The notes beneath the pieces are model-generated. The model had not been told where the DNA came from. It saw nothing but the letters and a program-made list of their open reading frames with translations, and did not search any database. Below, piece by piece: positions 49,543-50,498 of a DNA stretch of 50,498 nt. Within the stretch, counting starts at the first letter, position 1; every line of letters starts with the position of its first letter. The position numbers were made by a program, and so were the translations under genes. The DNA comes from Chloroflexota bacterium (GTDB lineage Bacteria > Chloroflexota > Anaerolineae > Aggregatilineales > Phototrophicaceae), in contig WTGJ01000004.1 in NCBI GenBank assembly GCA_011523615.1, positions 1,369 through 51,866 on the forward strand. Direction: 5' to 3'.

Positions 49543-50250
49543 TCAATCCGGCGAGGAAAACCGCCAGAATTCGCCCGTCAGCCCCACTGCCGCGAAGATG
49601 GCTTCGGCTTGCTCCGCGCTGTGGCCCCGATATGCAGCAGATAATCGGCCGCGATACCAGAGTTGAGCCAGCTGCCAAACGGAAGCGATCGGCACACACT
49701 GGCCGCGCGGCTCGGCCGTCCTTGCCACCCATATGGCCACTTCCTCTTCCGACCGGAAGAGCAACATCGTCGCTCAGGTATGGATCAGGTCGTCATACCA
49801 GCGGCGCACCGGCAGGGCGAAATGAACGAGCCAGGATTTTGGCGCGCGCAACTCACCCTTCTCGACCGCGAAATGCAGCTCTTCGCCTGTATTGGGGTGC
49901 TTCGCCACTATGCGCGCATCTTGCGCCAGCATCGCGCTGACCCCCAGCGCATCCCAGGCGCAATTGGCCCAGAGGCAGCATCCGCCAGAATGCCGTCCGT
50001 CGGATGAGAGAACGGCGTAATCAGTGGGTTGCCCGGCCAGTGGGTTGGCCATGCGAATGGCCCCTGCTTCATCCAGCAAGATCTGATGCGCCTCGTGCAG
50101 CCGCTGGAAAGCCGCCTGCAAGTCCCCTTCTGTGCTGCCCAAATGGTGCGCCATTTCACCTGCAGTCGGTGCTCGGCCCAGTGCGACGAAATGCGCGTAT
50201 ATCTCTGCCCGCAGGAGCCAATCGCGCTCCGTCAACATCGTCGCCGTCAT
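49543..50250 (-). CDS. merB: Organomercurial lyase (MerB)-like protein, predicted selenoprotein
   Basis: Two adjacent frames join in the same register through one TGA (49776-49774), giving 235 residues with the TGA as codon 159. Upstream are a winged-helix-like N-terminal region (about 10-65) and ANCAWDALG with C97 and D100, equivalent to MerB C96 and D99. The TGA falls in LIHT-x-ATMLLFRSEE, where MerB has its second catalytic cysteine (C159). C-terminal homology continues past the TGA (IWVARTAEPRGQ...WQLAQLWY). A SECIS-like hairpin follows. Start ATG 50250 overlaps the stop of the preceding gene; GTG 50253 is an alternative. A simple nonsense mutation is the other explanation. Confidence 0.8.
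49744..49761 (-). promoter_or_regulatory. Bacterial SECIS-like stem-loop downstream of the in-frame TGA
   Basis: Starting 12 nt after the TGA, CTCTTCC pairs perfectly with GGAAGAG around a four-base GGTC loop (49754-49751). The GGUC loop matches that of the E. coli fdhF SECIS, where G and U contact SelB, and the distance from the stop codon fits bacterial SECIS elements. Confidence 0.75.
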
Positions 50251-50498
50251 CACCCGCTCGTTTCCGTCAGGATTTCTTCGTAGAGGGCGTGATATTTTGC
50301 CGCGACGCCCGCCCAGCTGTAGCGCTCCGCCATCAAGTTCCGCGCCGCCGCCGCCCGTTTCGCGCTGGCTGCCGGGTCTTCCAGACAGGCCAGAGTCTGC
50401 TCGATGAGGGAATCGTCGCTTGTCGCATCGTTCTCGGCGAGGAGGAGCTGTTCGCCATCGACCGCTTCGGGGATTCCCGCCACGCTGAGCGGCGTTGC
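50250..50498 (-). CDS. Glycosyltransferase family 4 (partial, C-terminal end)
   Basis: The last 82 residues of a GT-B glycosyltransferase enter from the right edge. TPLSVAGIPEAVDGEQLLLAEND contains the family 4 donor-sugar contact (GIPE) and the usual acidic position, followed by LIEQTLACLEDPAASAKRAAAARNLMAERYSW and the terminal helix. The donor and acceptor cannot be inferred. Its stop overlaps the merB-like start (TGATG), implying co-translation. Confidence 0.85.
   Translation of the reverse strand, partial: ATPLSVAGIPEAVDGEQLLLAENDATSDDSLIEQTLACLEDPAASAKRAAAARNLMAERYSWAGVAAKYHALYEEILTETSG

Noticed and set aside
49774..50250. Treating the merB-like gene as two separate genes, or as a plain pseudogene
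   Set aside because: Both parts are in the same frame with only two codons between the TGA and the second ATG, both align to MerB, the TGA is at the catalytic Cys, and a SECIS-like hairpin follows. Recoding explains all of this.
1..50498. CRISPR arrays, tRNA or rRNA genes
   Set aside because: No regularly spaced repeats with unique spacers and no cloverleaf or rRNA-like conserved stretches were noticed on reading; a dedicated scan was not possible.

Overview
The window is about 50 kb of GC-rich bacterial chromosome, probably from a Chloroflexota (Anaerolineae-like) genome. This is inferred from family content and gene style only: a PotABCD transporter, a glycoside hydrolase/DegT/ABC sugar operon, a PGEYEI-type MBL-fold protein, a double-SnoaL pair and a MutY-NUDIX protein. 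No rRNA, tRNA, CRISPR array or transposase was seen. Many genes have a TANNNT -10 box ending only 5-8 nt before the start codon, which suggests that leaderless transcripts are common in this genome.

Layout. 1-4.8 kb: a partial GNAT acetyltransferase, then a polyamine importer (potB-potC-potD-potA). 4.85-6.6 kb: an AT-rich adenine methylase and putative restriction nuclease pair, probably acquired. 6.6-16.3 kb: housekeeping and accessory genes (C45 acyltransferase-like protein, lipoprotein, M23 peptidase, RmuC, proline dehydrogenase, MutY, LSDAT/SLOG protein, two double-SnoaL paralogues). 16.3-19.6 kb, minus strand: a coupled SbcD-like/dtd/DinB-like trio and a TolB-like propeller protein. 19.7-23.8 kb, plus strand: unknown, OsmC, unknown, thpR, a family 2 glycosyltransferase and agmatine deiminase. 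23.8-33.2 kb, minus strand: an eight-gene operon (DegT aminotransferase, cupin, sugar-binding protein, two permeases, M20 peptidase, glycoside hydrolase, Fe-ADH/G1PDH-like dehydrogenase) that looks like a route for taking up and converting an unidentified sugar or amino-sugar. It has no ATPase of its own. 33.25-35.46 kb: a lower-GC island of small genes, including a secreted Cys-rich protein, its truncated copy and two related small proteins. The island is bounded by ~35-bp imperfect direct repeats derived from the 3' end of the adjacent ROK regulator gene. 35.4-43.9 kb: ROK regulator, CorC-like CBS protein, cdd, recO, an acyl-CoA-dehydrogenase-like protein and a 924-residue protein. 44-50.5 kb: rfbC, lutB, tmk, an FmdB-like protein, an ABM-like protein, an MBL-fold protein lacking its metal ligands, an MFS exporter, a merB-like gene and a partial glycosyltransferase.

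The strongest novel signal is the merB-like gene (49543-50250, minus). An in-frame TGA sits where the second catalytic cysteine of organomercurial lyase is expected. It is followed after 12 nt by a perfect 7-bp hairpin with a GGTC loop, the apical loop of the E. coli fdhF SECIS. This predicts a selenocysteine-containing MerB homologue. The second candidate is the small-gene island with its att-like repeats and duplicated Cys-rich modules.
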